DNA from: Terriglobia bacterium
GTDB taxonomy: Bacteria > Acidobacteriota > Terriglobia > Terriglobales > Acidobacteriaceae
Length of the DNA: 64,000 nt
NCBI GenBank assembly: GCA_020073385.1
Contig: JAIQFH010000001.1
Coordinates: 310,001-374,000 of the forward strand
Reading direction: 5' to 3'
Shown: positions 1 through 7,464 of the stretch, piece after piece
Layout: each line of letters starts with the position of its first letter
Position numbering within the stretch: the first letter of the stretch is position 1
Made by a program: the position numbers and the translations under genes
Notes under the pieces: model-generated
The model's input: only the letters and a program-made list of their open reading frames with translations
Databases searched by the model: none
Told to the model about the DNA's origin: nothing

Positions 1-77
1 CGGCTGTCCGTCGAGCGAAGCTCGACTCTCCTCGGTCGGCACTCTTCTGATGTTGCCACCAGCTACAGAAACCACAA

Positions 78-99
78 AGCCGGGCTGGTTGGCCCGGCT
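78..99. terminator. GC-rich stem-loop
   Basis: The arms AGCCGGGC and GCCCGGCT pair perfectly around a 6-base loop. There is no clear T-run, so termination is only suggested. A second small hairpin (GTCGAGC-gaa-GCTCGAC) lies at 10-26. Both sit downstream of the minus-strand gene that ends at 266. Confidence 0.4.
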
Positions 100-265
100 G
101 TCCTACTGTGGAACTGGTTCGTCGGTCTTGTTTGGATCGGCAAGCCAGAATATCTAAAACTCGCTTGTCGCCGCGTCTTACCCCTCAGTCGCTGCGCAAT
201 CTCGCACAGCAACTCAGGATCCAGGTTCAAAGTTTCAAGGTGAAAGCTAAAGCCTCCGAACCCCG

Positions 266-523
266 TCACATCACCATGGCCAGGTTCTCCAATTCGTACT
301 GAAGAACTGGGATAGCACAGCCAGCCATTTCGACGCGTCCCGCTGCGTCGAGTGCTGCCGTGGGAGAAACCCCATATCCACGGCCCATCAGGAACACGCG
401 AAGCAATTCGGCGGCCTCGTAGGAATCGACCATGCCACCCTGGAGCAAGTCGTTCCGGAGCGCTGCCAGCTCCGTCATCGTGAACCTGTCTTTGTCGTTA
501 CCCACCATCGTCTCTTTCATCAT
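266..523 (-). CDS. Hypothetical protein, 85 aa
   Basis: I do not recognise a family. The protein is acidic and mostly helical, with no signal peptide or membrane segment and no cysteine pair. I chose the ATG at 523 because a GGAGG lies 11 bases upstream. In-frame ATGs further up, to 589, would give up to 107 residues but have poorer ribosome-binding sites. Its reading frame and amino-acid mix (MTELAALRNDLLQGG) look like a real protein rather than an antisense artefact. Function unknown; moderately sure it is a gene. Confidence 0.5.
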   Translation of the reverse strand: MMKETMVGNDKDRFTMTELAALRNDLLQGGMVDSYEAAELLRVFLMGRGYGVSPTAALDAAGRVEMAGCAIPVLQYELENLAMVM

Positions 524-589
524 GGCCGTCATCACCTCCGACTCCGACCTTTGCCTCATTAGACTCATCGGCACCTGTTGAAGTTGCAT

Positions 590-882
590 GCAATTGGGCT
601 GCCGTAAATCCCGTACCCTTGTGGATACGACCCCAAACGCCTGTAGTTCTATTAACCCTTGTGATTATCGGAAGTTGCGGGGAATGCTTTATGCCTTGAG
701 GAGGGCCATGGTGCCCTTCGTACCCACCAGTAATCTCAAAATTGACACAAAGTGTCGATTTCGGATGGCCGAGATTCAGCAGGGTGGTGGTGCAGGGGCA
801 TTCCCGGCTTGATCAGGAATGCGTTACTCAACCTTGAGGCCTTAAGGCCCCTATCGCATCTGGAGTCAACAGATTTGGTGAC
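590..882. other. Intergenic stretch without a recognised gene
   Basis: No convincing coding frame is visible. It holds a perfect palindrome GGCCTTAAGGCC at 838-849 and a short inverted repeat GACAC-aaa-GTGTC near 746-758. Either could be regulatory, but nothing ties them to a gene. Confidence 0.4.
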
Positions 883-1308
883 CTACGCCGGTTCCGGAAG
901 CTTCTCCTGCACCTGCGCCATCAAGCTCTCGAACTGCCTTTGTTCGAGGCAGACGGCGTGCTGGCCGTAGCGCGCCTCTCTTCCTGTCACGTGCCAGTAC
1001 GGCATCCAGCAGAACTGCTTGCCTCCACTGGTTTCGAGGACGACGAGAAAAGGATAGAACGTCACTTCTTCTTCCTCCTCTCCCAGCCAAGACTCCAGCT
1101 TGTCTGGCAGGAGCGCTGAGACCACTTTGTAATCGCTGTCTCCGGCGCCCAGTTGAAAGTCGAGACTTACATGAAGATCGCGGGTCGCACCGCAGGCTGG
1201 GCACGCTTCCGGGGCGGTTTTGGAGAAGTTGTAAAGCGTGTCGAAAAGCTTCTGGTGCGTCGGATATTTCTTATGACATTGAATACAGTAAAAGAATTGC
1301 GCAGCCAC
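883..1308 (-). CDS. Cys4 zinc-ribbon protein of unknown function, 141 aa
   Basis: Two CxxC pairs (CIQC near residue 8 and CPAC near residue 36) spaced like a zinc ribbon open the protein. The rest is a mixed alpha/beta domain with an acidic EEEEE run near residue 75. I place the start at the GTG at 1308, because a strong GGAGG lies 7 bases upstream; the longer frame to 1389 would begin with an arginine-rich stretch overlapping the neighbouring gene. The Trm112-like gene ends 58 bases upstream on the same strand, so the two are probably co-transcribed. Cytoplasmic; function not assignable from sequence. Confidence 0.65.
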   Translation of the reverse strand: MAAQFFYCIQCHKKYPTHQKLFDTLYNFSKTAPEACPACGATRDLHVSLDFQLGAGDSDYKVVSALLPDKLESWLGEEEEEVTFYPFLVVLETSGGKQFCWMPYWHVTGREARYGQHAVCLEQRQFESLMAQVQEKLPEPA

Positions 1309-1366
1309 GTCCGAGCCTCCTTTCCCGGAACTACGGAGTTCAGCCGCCAACTGCGATCGTCGCCGC

Positions 1367-1534
1367 CTAAGGCTCGACCGTAGCCTCATCCACCAGCATG
1401 ATGGGGATGTCGTCCTTCACCGCATACACCCGGTGGCACTGCGTGCATTTGAGACTTTCCGGATTCTGCCGGTACTCGAGTGACTGTCTGCAGGCTGGAC
1501 AAACCAGCATTTCCAGGAGGTCTTTGGCAACCAT
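1367..1534 (-). CDS. Trm112/YcaR-like (UPF0434) zinc-ribbon protein, 55 aa
   Basis: A compact zinc-ribbon protein with CPAC and CTQC pairs and the ending IPIML, typical of the Trm112/UPF0434 family. Eukaryotic and archaeal Trm112 activates tRNA and protein methyltransferases. Bacterial members are small and mostly uncharacterised, and are often found near cell-envelope or methyltransferase genes. The ATG at 1534 gives the family's usual N-terminus (MVAKDLLEML); an upstream in-frame ATG at 1555 is possible. It lies just before the Cys4 protein at 883-1308 on the same strand. Confidence 0.8.
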   Translation of the reverse strand: MVAKDLLEMLVCPACRQSLEYRQNPESLKCTQCHRVYAVKDDIPIMLVDEATVEP

Positions 1535-1703
1535 AACTCGGGCATTGTACGACACGCCCCGGAGCGGGACGTGTGACGAGGCTCACACGGGGAGGTTGCG
1601 GGGATCACCAAGATCAGGGGCCAGGGGCTAGGGGTCAGCTGCGGACAACCGGGTGTCAGACCTCAGCCCTCAGACCTAGGCACCCGACGCCCGACGCCCG
1701 ATG

Positions 1704-1815
1704 CCCGACCCCTGACCCCCGACCCCTGACCCCCGACCCCTGACCCCCGACCCCTGACCCCCGACCCCTGACCCCCGACCCCTGACCCCCGACCCCTGAC
1801 CCCCGACCCCTGACC
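1704..1815. repeat. 14-bp tandem repeat, 8 perfect copies
   Basis: The unit CCCGACCCCTGACC repeats eight times without a mismatch, at 1704, 1718, 1732, 1746, 1760, 1774, 1788 and 1802. Degenerate 7-bp half-units (CCCGACG) continue upstream to about 1683. The minus strand carries regularly spaced G3-G5 runs, so it could form G-quadruplexes. The array ends 45 bases before the folD start. A G-rich plus-strand patch at 1616-1640 (GGGGTCAG) can pair with the array and fold it back. Confidence 0.95.
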
Positions 1816-1860
1816 CTCGAAACATTCGCCGGTGTAAGATTTATTCGGAAGCCACTAATC

Positions 1861-2802
1861 ATGTCTGCCCTCATCCTCGATGGAACCAAGATCGCTCAGG
1901 ACATTCGTGCCGAAGTTGCGGCCGAAGTCAGGACCATGTCGGCTGCGGGCGTCCGGCCCGGGCTGGTGGTAGTGCTGGTTGGACACAACCCAGCTTCGGA
2001 GATTTACGTACGCGGAAAGGTAAAGGCCTGCGAAGAGGTCGGCGTCTACAGTGAGAAGCTGACTCCCCCAGAATCCATCACCACTGCCGAACTGCTCAAT
2101 CTGATCGAAGACTTGAACCGGCGCGAGGAGATCGACGGCATCCTCGTACAACTGCCTTTGCCTCGGCAGGTCGACTCGAAGAAGGTGCTGCTCGCGGTCG
2201 ATCCTGCCAAAGACGTCGATGGATTCCATCCCATGAATGTCGGATTCCTATCGACGCAGCGCCCGGGACTTGTTCCATGTACGCCCGCTGGCGTGATGGA
2301 GATTCTGAAGCGAAGCAACATCCCGATCGCCGGTCGCGATGCCGTTGTCGTAGGGCGAAGCGACATTGTTGGCAAGCCCGCGGCCATGCTGCTGACCAAT
2401 GCGAACGCGACGGTGACCATTTGCCATTCGAAGACGCACGATTTGCCGGGCGTATGCTGCCGCGCCGACATTCTCGTGGCAGCTATTGGCCGGGCGGGAA
2501 TGATCACCCGCGACTTTGTGAAACCCGGAGCGGCGGTGATCGATGTCGGCATGAACACGGTCACAGGTCCCGTGGAATTCCAGCGCTTTTTCGCCGGGAA
2601 CGCGAAGAGGGAAGAGACATTCCGCAAGAAGGGATCGACGTTGATTGGCGACGTGCATCCGGAAGTGGCGAACGTTGCAGGAGCGCTTACTCCGGTCCCG
2701 GGCGGCGTAGGGCCGCTGACCATCGCTATGCTGATGTTTAATACCGTGAAAGCGGCAAAGATGCGGCGCGGGAGCCGGGTGCCGGAGCTGTCGCACACCT
2801 AA
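1861..2802 (+). CDS. folD: Bifunctional methylenetetrahydrofolate dehydrogenase / methenyltetrahydrofolate cyclohydrolase FolD
   Basis: FolD interconverts 5,10-methylene-THF, 5,10-methenyl-THF and 10-formyl-THF, using NADP, in cytoplasmic one-carbon metabolism. The family signatures are present: YVRGKVKACEEVG with the catalytic lysine, VQLPLP, PCTPAGVMEIL, the nucleotide-binding GRSDIVGKP and the closing PVPGGVGPLTIAML. At 313 residues it is somewhat longer than the usual 285-295. The extra length is a loop before the final GD-H segment and a short C-terminal tail. The start ATG follows the G-quadruplex-prone tandem array closely, which may affect its transcription (inference). Confident assignment. 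Confidence 0.97.
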   Translation: MSALILDGTKIAQDIRAEVAAEVRTMSAAGVRPGLVVVLVGHNPASEIYVRGKVKACEEVGVYSEKLTPPESITTAELLNLIEDLNRREEIDGILVQLPLPRQVDSKKVLLAVDPAKDVDGFHPMNVGFLSTQRPGLVPCTPAGVMEILKRSNIPIAGRDAVVVGRSDIVGKPAAMLLTNANATVTICHSKTHDLPGVCCRADILVAAIGRAGMITRDFVKPGAAVIDVGMNTVTGPVEFQRFFAGNAKREETFRKKGSTLIGDVHPEVANVAGALTPVPGGVGPLTIAMLMFNTVKAAKMRRGSRVPELSHT

Positions 2803-2812
2803 ATGCCTGTTC

Positions 2813-2879
2813 ACCACAGAGGCTCAGAGACACGGAGAAGACAACGAGGACTTTCTCCGTGCCTCCGTGTCTCTGTGGT
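2813..2879. repeat. Palindromic intergenic repeat, family A
   Basis: The arms begin ACCACAGAG and end CTCTGTGGT, and also pair over CACGGAGAA/TTCTCCGTG. It fills the folD-coaE gap. Related hairpins recur at 4935, 13683, 14998, 21441, 33731 and 54494 in this window. Confidence 0.85.
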
Positions 2880-2900
2880 AAGAGCGCTCTCGGGAGCGCC

Positions 2901-3533
2901 ATGCTGAAAGTCGGGTTGACAGGGGGGATTGCATCCGGCAAGACGGTTGTTGGCGAGATGTTTGTGGCGCTTGGGGCGCACCTGGTCCAGGCTGATCGGA
3001 TAGCCCATTCCCTGATGCATCCGGGAGAGCCGGTTTATAACGAAGTGGTGCGGCAGTTTGGGCGGGAAATCCTCAATTCTGACGGAAGCGTAAATCGCGG
3101 AAAGCTGGCGGAACTGGCCTTCGGTCCTCCAGGGTCCGATAAGCGCTCTGCCCGCGTCGCGGACCTCAACAGGATCGTTCATCCAGCCGTGATTCGCAGC
3201 CAGGAGCAGTGGATGGATGCCGTCAGCCTGCAGGATCCGCATGGGGTCGCGATTGTCGAAGCGGCTTTGCTCATCGAAGCGGGGGCCGCCAAACGGTTTG
3301 ATCGGCTGATCGTGGTGACCTGCAATGTCGAGCAGCGTGCCGAACGATTCGCCAACCGCCAGAAGATCGATCTCGAAACAGCCCGGACCGAGGTTGCGCG
3401 GCGGATGGCGGCCCAGTTGCCGGACGAAGAAAAGACCAAAGTCGCCGATTACGTGATCGACAACTCCGGCCCGCTGGAACGTACCGTCGAACAAGTGCGA
3501 CAGGTCTGGGAGAAACTTCGAACAGCTCACTAA
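2901..3533 (+). CDS. coaE: Dephospho-CoA kinase
   Basis: CoaE phosphorylates the 3'-hydroxyl of dephospho-CoA with ATP, the last step of coenzyme A synthesis. The P-loop GLTGGIASGKT occupies residues 5-15. The CoA-domain signatures DADRIAH-like (QADRIAHSL) and VEAALLIEAG follow, and the length of 210 residues is normal. I take the ATG at 2901; an in-frame ATG at 2859 lies inside the palindromic repeat and would add a non-conserved leader. The gene stands alone between the family A repeat and the protease gene. Confidence 0.95.
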   Translation: MLKVGLTGGIASGKTVVGEMFVALGAHLVQADRIAHSLMHPGEPVYNEVVRQFGREILNSDGSVNRGKLAELAFGPPGSDKRSARVADLNRIVHPAVIRSQEQWMDAVSLQDPHGVAIVEAALLIEAGAAKRFDRLIVVTCNVEQRAERFANRQKIDLETARTEVARRMAAQLPDEEKTKVADYVIDNSGPLERTVEQVRQVWEKLRTAH

Positions 3534-3591
3534 CTCACCTCGGGGCCTAAATGCATCCCGGGAAGTGAGTTTGATTCTCGTTTACGAAACG

Positions 3592-3640
3592 AAACAATCA
3601 GTCCACGTGTTGTGCGATACCGGACACGTTCTGATTGTTT
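3592..3640. promoter_or_regulatory. Inverted repeat upstream of the protease gene
   Basis: The arms AAACAATCAG and CTGATTGTTT are perfect 10-base complements separated by 29 bases that contain partial internal pairing around ACGTGT. It could end coaE transcription or be an operator for the protease gene that starts 104 bases downstream. The sequence does not decide between these. Confidence 0.4.
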
Positions 3641-3744
3641 AGAATTAACCAGGGACCTTTGGGCGCCCGAATCACGTATTCGTCTTTAGGGTTCGAGATC
3701 AGGTCGGTCAAAACTCGAAATACCGACCACGGGGTATTCAAGCT

Positions 3745-4893
3745 ATGAAAGTTGTGCGGCCTTTGATCCTTGCGATGGCCATCGCGGGAGCATTCTTCTA
3801 CTTCACGACGTGGCGCTCGAATTCGGCCGGTGAACTGCATTCCACAAACTGGCTTTCCCGGCCTGATCAGGTGGAGATTACAGAAGCGGCGCAGGGAGAG
3901 ACGCTCGACGGAGAAGAGCAGAACAATATCTCCGTTTATAAGAAGAACATCCCGTCGGTGGTGAACGTGACTTCACGCGCCATGACCTTTGATTTCTTCT
4001 ATGGGCTGGTTCCACAGGAAGGACAGGGGTCGGGATTCGTGATCGATAAAGAAGGACACATTCTCACGAACTACCACGTGATCGCCGACGCCCGGCAGGT
4101 GGAAGTCACGATGCACAACCGTAAGAAATACAAGGCGACAGTGGTGGGCACGGACCCCTCGCACGATTTGGCAGTGATTCAGATCAAGGCGCCGGAACTG
4201 GTTCCGGCGGTGTTGGGGGATTCGCGCAACCTGCAGGTCGGACAGAAGGTATATGCCATCGGCAATCCCTTTGGACTGGCGGGTACGATGACCCGCGGAA
4301 TTGTGAGTTCGATCCGCCCGGTGCGCGAACCGAACGGGGCCATGATAGACGAGGCGATCCAGACCGATGCGGCGATCAATCCGGGCAATTCCGGTGGACC
4401 GCTCATGAATTGGCACGGCGAAGTGATTGGCATCAATACGATGATCCTTTCCAACTCAAATCAAAGCGCAGGCATCGGTTTTGCCATTCCTATCAACACC
4501 GCGAAGGCCGTGCTGAACGATCTGATGACCCTGGGCCGGGTAAAGCGTCCGGCGTTGGGCGTGCGTACGGTGCCGGTGAGTCCTGAACTGGCCGACGAGA
4601 TCGGATTGCCCGTCGATTTCGGATTGTTGATCATTGGCGTGGTGCCGGGTAGTTCCGCCGATCAGGCAGGGCTGCGCGCCGGAAGCGAGCGCGCTTACCT
4701 GGGCAACATTCCCATCATGCTCGGTGGAGACCTCATCGTGGCAATCGATGGCCAGAAGATCCAGGATCAGGACGACCTCACCCAGATGATGAACAATCAC
4801 CGCGCTGGCGACACGGTGAAAGTCACCATTTACCGGAATAAGAAGAAGATGGAAGTGGACGTATCACTGGGCGAAGCGCGGCAGCAGGTGTAG
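3745..4893 (+). CDS. DegP/HtrA-type periplasmic serine protease with one PDZ domain
   Basis: An N-terminal hydrophobic segment (residues 5-20) exports or anchors the protein. The trypsin-like domain carries the complete triad: His111 (TNYHVIAD), Asp141 (SHDLAVI) and Ser216 (NPGNSGGPL). A single PDZ domain follows from about residue 270 to 375 (ALGVRTVP ... GDLIVAIDGQ). The family degrades misfolded or damaged envelope proteins, with the PDZ domain recognising C-termini. At 382 residues with one PDZ it resembles DegS and the single-PDZ HtrA proteins more than two-PDZ DegP. It stands as a single gene with an inverted repeat in its upstream region. Confidence 0.93.
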   Translation: MKVVRPLILAMAIAGAFFYFTTWRSNSAGELHSTNWLSRPDQVEITEAAQGETLDGEEQNNISVYKKNIPSVVNVTSRAMTFDFFYGLVPQEGQGSGFVIDKEGHILTNYHVIADARQVEVTMHNRKKYKATVVGTDPSHDLAVIQIKAPELVPAVLGDSRNLQVGQKVYAIGNPFGLAGTMTRGIVSSIRPVREPNGAMIDEAIQTDAAINPGNSGGPLMNWHGEVIGINTMILSNSNQSAGIGFAIPINTAKAVLNDLMTLGRVKRPALGVRTVPVSPELADEIGLPVDFGLLIIGVVPGSSADQAGLRAGSERAYLGNIPIMLGGDLIVAIDGQKIQDQDDLTQMMNNHRAGDTVKVTIYRNKKKMEVDVSLGEARQQV

Positions 4894-4934
4894 GAGTGCG
4901 GCTCCCGGCATCCGGCTTCGGACCGCGCGCTTAA

Positions 4935-4968
4935 CCTTTGTGCTCCTTCGTGTCCTTGGTGGTTGAAG
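4935..4968. repeat. Family A repeat, partial copy
   Basis: The stretch contains TTTGTGCTCCTTCGTG and CCTTGGTGGTT, one arm of the hairpin family described at 2813-2879. The partner arm is not evident. Confidence 0.6.
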
Positions 4969-5138
4969 CCTTCCTCATCCGTCTTGAAAAGCTCTCCACT
5001 TCGCGTTAGTCTTCTTACCTGCCTATGACCGCCGTCCTTTAATTCGGCTCTCTGCATCTCTCGGGCGAATCGTGCGCGAATGCGCGCGCACGGCGCTCCA
5101 GCCCTAGGTGCGCTTCAACTCAAGAAAGGACATTCCCA

Positions 5139-5954
5139 ATGGAATTCGTAGATATGGCGCTCGCTCGTCGCCTGGAATCGTGCGAAGAGATGCCGCAAGT
5201 GCTGTACGCGAGAATCTTCAACAAGATGCGGCCTGAAATTGGGGCGGCGGAGGAAGAGATTTGTGGCGGTCACATGGCGTTTGCCGGACTCGGTTCTCCC
5301 ATCGGACGGGCCACCGGGGCAGGGCTCGATCAGCCGTTCACGAAAGATCACGTGGATCGAATTGAGCAGTTCTACCGCGAGCACAAAGCCCCATCGCAAG
5401 TGGATCTGACTCCGCTGCATGGCCCGGACGTGTTCGAGATGTTCAAAGAGCGAGGCTATGCGATCGCAGAGTTGAACAATGTGCTGTATCGCAAGCTGGA
5501 TCCGAAGGAAGACGTTCCGGCTCCTCCAGCCCACTGCGAGATCCGTCGTTCACCGGTCGAAGAGGCCGAAGTCGCGGGAGGGATCGTTGAGAGTGCGTTC
5601 TTTCCCGATGGCGCACCCGAGGCATATCGTGGACTGATCACCCCGCTGTATCAAATGGAGAACGCTCTTCCATTCGTAGCAACGATCGATGGAGAGCCGG
5701 TAGCGTGCGGTACGGGTCTGGTGATTCCCGAGCACAAGGTGTTTGCACTTTGTGGAGCGGGCACGCTCAGCGATTTTCGCAGACGCGGCCTGCAAACAGC
5801 TTTGTTGTGGGCCCGCATGCGTGCCGCAATCGAAGCGGGATGCGATTATGCAGTGGTGGTTACCCAGGGCGGGACAATCTCGCAGCGCAATGCCGAGCGA
5901 CTCGGTCTCCGCGTGGCGTACAGCAAGGTCACCGTGATCAAGCAGAGTCCGTAA
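5139..5954 (+). CDS. GNAT-family N-acetyltransferase
   Basis: The C-terminal half holds a GNAT acyl-CoA fold: substrate strand VACGTGLVIPEHKVFALCGAGTL, then the pyrophosphate loop RRRGLQTALL (about residues 217-226) and the closing NAERLGLRVAYSK. The N-terminal half (1-130) is a divergent second GNAT-like lobe, so the protein may be a tandem GNAT. Such enzymes acetylate small amines or protein N-termini; the substrate cannot be read from sequence. AAGAAAGGA eight bases before the ATG supports the start. The next gene is also a GNAT, but it is unrelated in detail and separated by a repeat. Confidence 0.85.
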   Translation: MEFVDMALARRLESCEEMPQVLYARIFNKMRPEIGAAEEEICGGHMAFAGLGSPIGRATGAGLDQPFTKDHVDRIEQFYREHKAPSQVDLTPLHGPDVFEMFKERGYAIAELNNVLYRKLDPKEDVPAPPAHCEIRRSPVEEAEVAGGIVESAFFPDGAPEAYRGLITPLYQMENALPFVATIDGEPVACGTGLVIPEHKVFALCGAGTLSDFRRRGLQTALLWARMRAAIEAGCDYAVVVTQGGTISQRNAERLGLRVAYSKVTVIKQSP

Positions 5955-5979
5955 TACTCTGGTCCGGCGGCAGCCTTGC

Positions 5980-6027
5980 TCGTGTAGGGGTGGACGCCTC
6001 GTCCGCCCCGCGAGCGAAGCGAGCGTG
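5980..6027. repeat. Family C repeat, copy 1
   Basis: A 48-base unit that begins TCGTGTAGGGGTGGACG and ends GCGAGCGAAGCGAGCGTG. It contains two potential hairpins (GGACG/CGTCC and CGCGAGC/GCTCGCG types). Copy 2 at 6677-6724 is the same apart from three bases. Confidence 0.9.
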
Positions 6028-6069
6028 GGTTTGACGCCGCGCCGCTGTAGAAACGCTACTATAGGAACG

Positions 6070-6684
6070 ATGACCTCCGACCTTAGTCTCCAGGGCAAAC
6101 ACATTCGACTGGAACCATTGGGCCATCACCATATCGACGGCTTGGTTGCGGCCGCAGCCGCTGATCCTTCTCTTTATCGCTGGAGCCCCGTTCCGCAAGG
6201 AAGGAGCGAAGCCACCACTTATATCGATACCGCCCTCGCATGGCGGGATGCGGGCACTGCGGTGCCATTCGCGATCATCCGCCTGCCAGATGAGACCGTG
6301 ATCGGATCAACACGTTTCTGGAACATCGAGCGCTGGGCCTGGCCTGCCGGCCATCCTTCCCACGGCCGTGACGTTCCGGATGCCTGTGAGATTGGCTACA
6401 CGTGGCTGGCGCGGTCCGCCGTGCGCACGGCCGCGAACACTGAGGCCAAACTGCTGATGCTGTGCCACGCTTTCGAAGTCTGGCAAGTGCTGCGCGTCTG
6501 CTTTCATACGGATGCCAGAAATCAACGTTCGCGCGCGGCGCTGGAGCGCATCGGTGCGCAATGCGAGGGCATCTTGCGCTCGCACAGAATGGCGGCGGAC
6601 TTCATCCCGCGTGATTCCGTCCGCTATTCGATCGTGGCCGCCGAGTGGCCATCGGTAAAACAGAGGCTGATCGCGTTCGTGTAG
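6070..6684 (+). CDS. RimJ/RimL-type GNAT acetyltransferase
   Basis: The 204-residue protein has the Acetyltransf_3 pattern: IRLEPLGHHHIDGL near the start, VIGSTRFWNI in the middle, EIGYTWLARSA, and VCFHTDARNQRSRAALERIGA at the acetyl-CoA end. Members acetylate ribosomal protein N-termini or small molecules; the substrate here is unknown. I chose the ATG at 6070. A TACTAT element ends 7 bases before it, so the transcript could have a very short or no leader. The stop codon TAG lies inside repeat family C copy 2, so the repeat defines the protein's C-terminus. Confidence 0.85.
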   Translation: MTSDLSLQGKHIRLEPLGHHHIDGLVAAAAADPSLYRWSPVPQGRSEATTYIDTALAWRDAGTAVPFAIIRLPDETVIGSTRFWNIERWAWPAGHPSHGRDVPDACEIGYTWLARSAVRTAANTEAKLLMLCHAFEVWQVLRVCFHTDARNQRSRAALERIGAQCEGILRSHRMAADFIPRDSVRYSIVAAEWPSVKQRLIAFV

Positions 6685-6724
6685 GGGCGGACGCCTCGCA
6701 CGCCCCGCGAGCGAAGCGAGCGTG
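6677..6724. repeat. Family C repeat, copy 2
   Basis: This copy differs from 5980-6027 at three of 48 positions and lies in the same orientation. Together the two copies bracket the RimJ-like gene, and the GTGTAG of this copy supplies its stop codon. The following 274 bases up to the next gene contain nothing I recognise. Confidence 0.9.
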
Positions 6725-6998
6725 AACGGGACATGTGCCGGCCGAAACGCCTACAGATCAACCGCAGCCCGCGGGCGTACATCCCTATCTGCTTCACGCG
6801 ATCGTCTCAGGCTCAATCCCGTAGAATTCTTCCCACGATAGAAGCGGATCGCTGTGGGCATATCAAAGACTTGCAGCAGTGGGACCACGCCGCGGATATT
6901 AACGGTATCTCCCAGCGCGAGGGGCCAGAATATTATCAAACGACCGGACCGGAATGCCGCCGGAGATCTTGCATAATCTAGTGGATCAAGAGGATGCC

Positions 6999-7364
6999 AT
7001 GAAAGTAGGCGAAATCCGCGAATACTGCCTGGGCTTTCCCGATGCCACGGAGAATCTGCAGTGGGGAGACGACCTCTGTTTCAAAATTCGCGGGAAGATC
7101 TTCGCCATAGTGGGCCTGGATAATCCCCGCCTCTGCTTCAAGTGCACTCCGGAAGCGTTTGCGGAACTGATTGAACGGGAGGACCTGCGTCCGGCGCCGT
7201 ACGTCGGCCGCTACAAGTGGGTGATGGCGGATCGGTTGGACGCACTTGGCGCCGACGAGACTAAGGAGTTGATTCGGCAGTCGCATTCCATGGTGGCGAA
7301 GAACACGAAGAAAAAGTCTGTCAGAAGCCGGGGGAAGGCCACGAAACGATCGAGGAAGAGATAG
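6999..7364 (+). CDS. MmcQ/YjbR (DUF419) family protein
   Basis: The 121-residue protein matches the YjbR/MmcQ fold, a small double-wing DNA-binding-like domain: CLGFPDATENLQWGDDLCFKI, IFAIVGLDNPRLCFKC, and the PAPYVGRYKWVMAD block with a conserved aromatic pair. The C-terminal 15-20 residues are very basic (KKKSVRSRGKATKRSRKR) and could bind nucleic acid. Members are widespread and uncharacterised. The ATG at 6999 is favoured over one at 6954, because it matches the family N-terminus and has AAGAGG upstream. Confidence 0.85.
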   Translation: MKVGEIREYCLGFPDATENLQWGDDLCFKIRGKIFAIVGLDNPRLCFKCTPEAFAELIEREDLRPAPYVGRYKWVMADRLDALGADETKELIRQSHSMVAKNTKKKSVRSRGKATKRSRKR

Positions 7365-7464
7365 ATGATAGACAGTTGTTCCGCCGCGGTTTGCATTGAA
7401 TCATTTGACTCTGCCCGCATGGCTCGGCTAGCCTCAAGAGTCCCATCAATTCCCTCAACCTGGC

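Noticed and set aside
63-302. Overlapping short frames on both strands at the left edge
   Set aside because: They have no start signals or motifs and sit on GC-rich hairpins; nothing supports coding there.
1704-1815. The regular array as a CRISPR
   Set aside because: The 14-base units are directly contiguous with no spacers, and no cas gene is nearby; it is a simple tandem repeat.
4830-5057. A small minus-strand frame in the gap after the protease gene
   Set aside because: Its translation (NHQGHEGAQR and similar) is the typical chance product of the family A repeat.
5443-6104. Minus-strand open frames over the two acetyltransferase genes
   Set aside because: They lack ribosome-binding sites and recognisable domains and are antisense to two clear GNAT genes.
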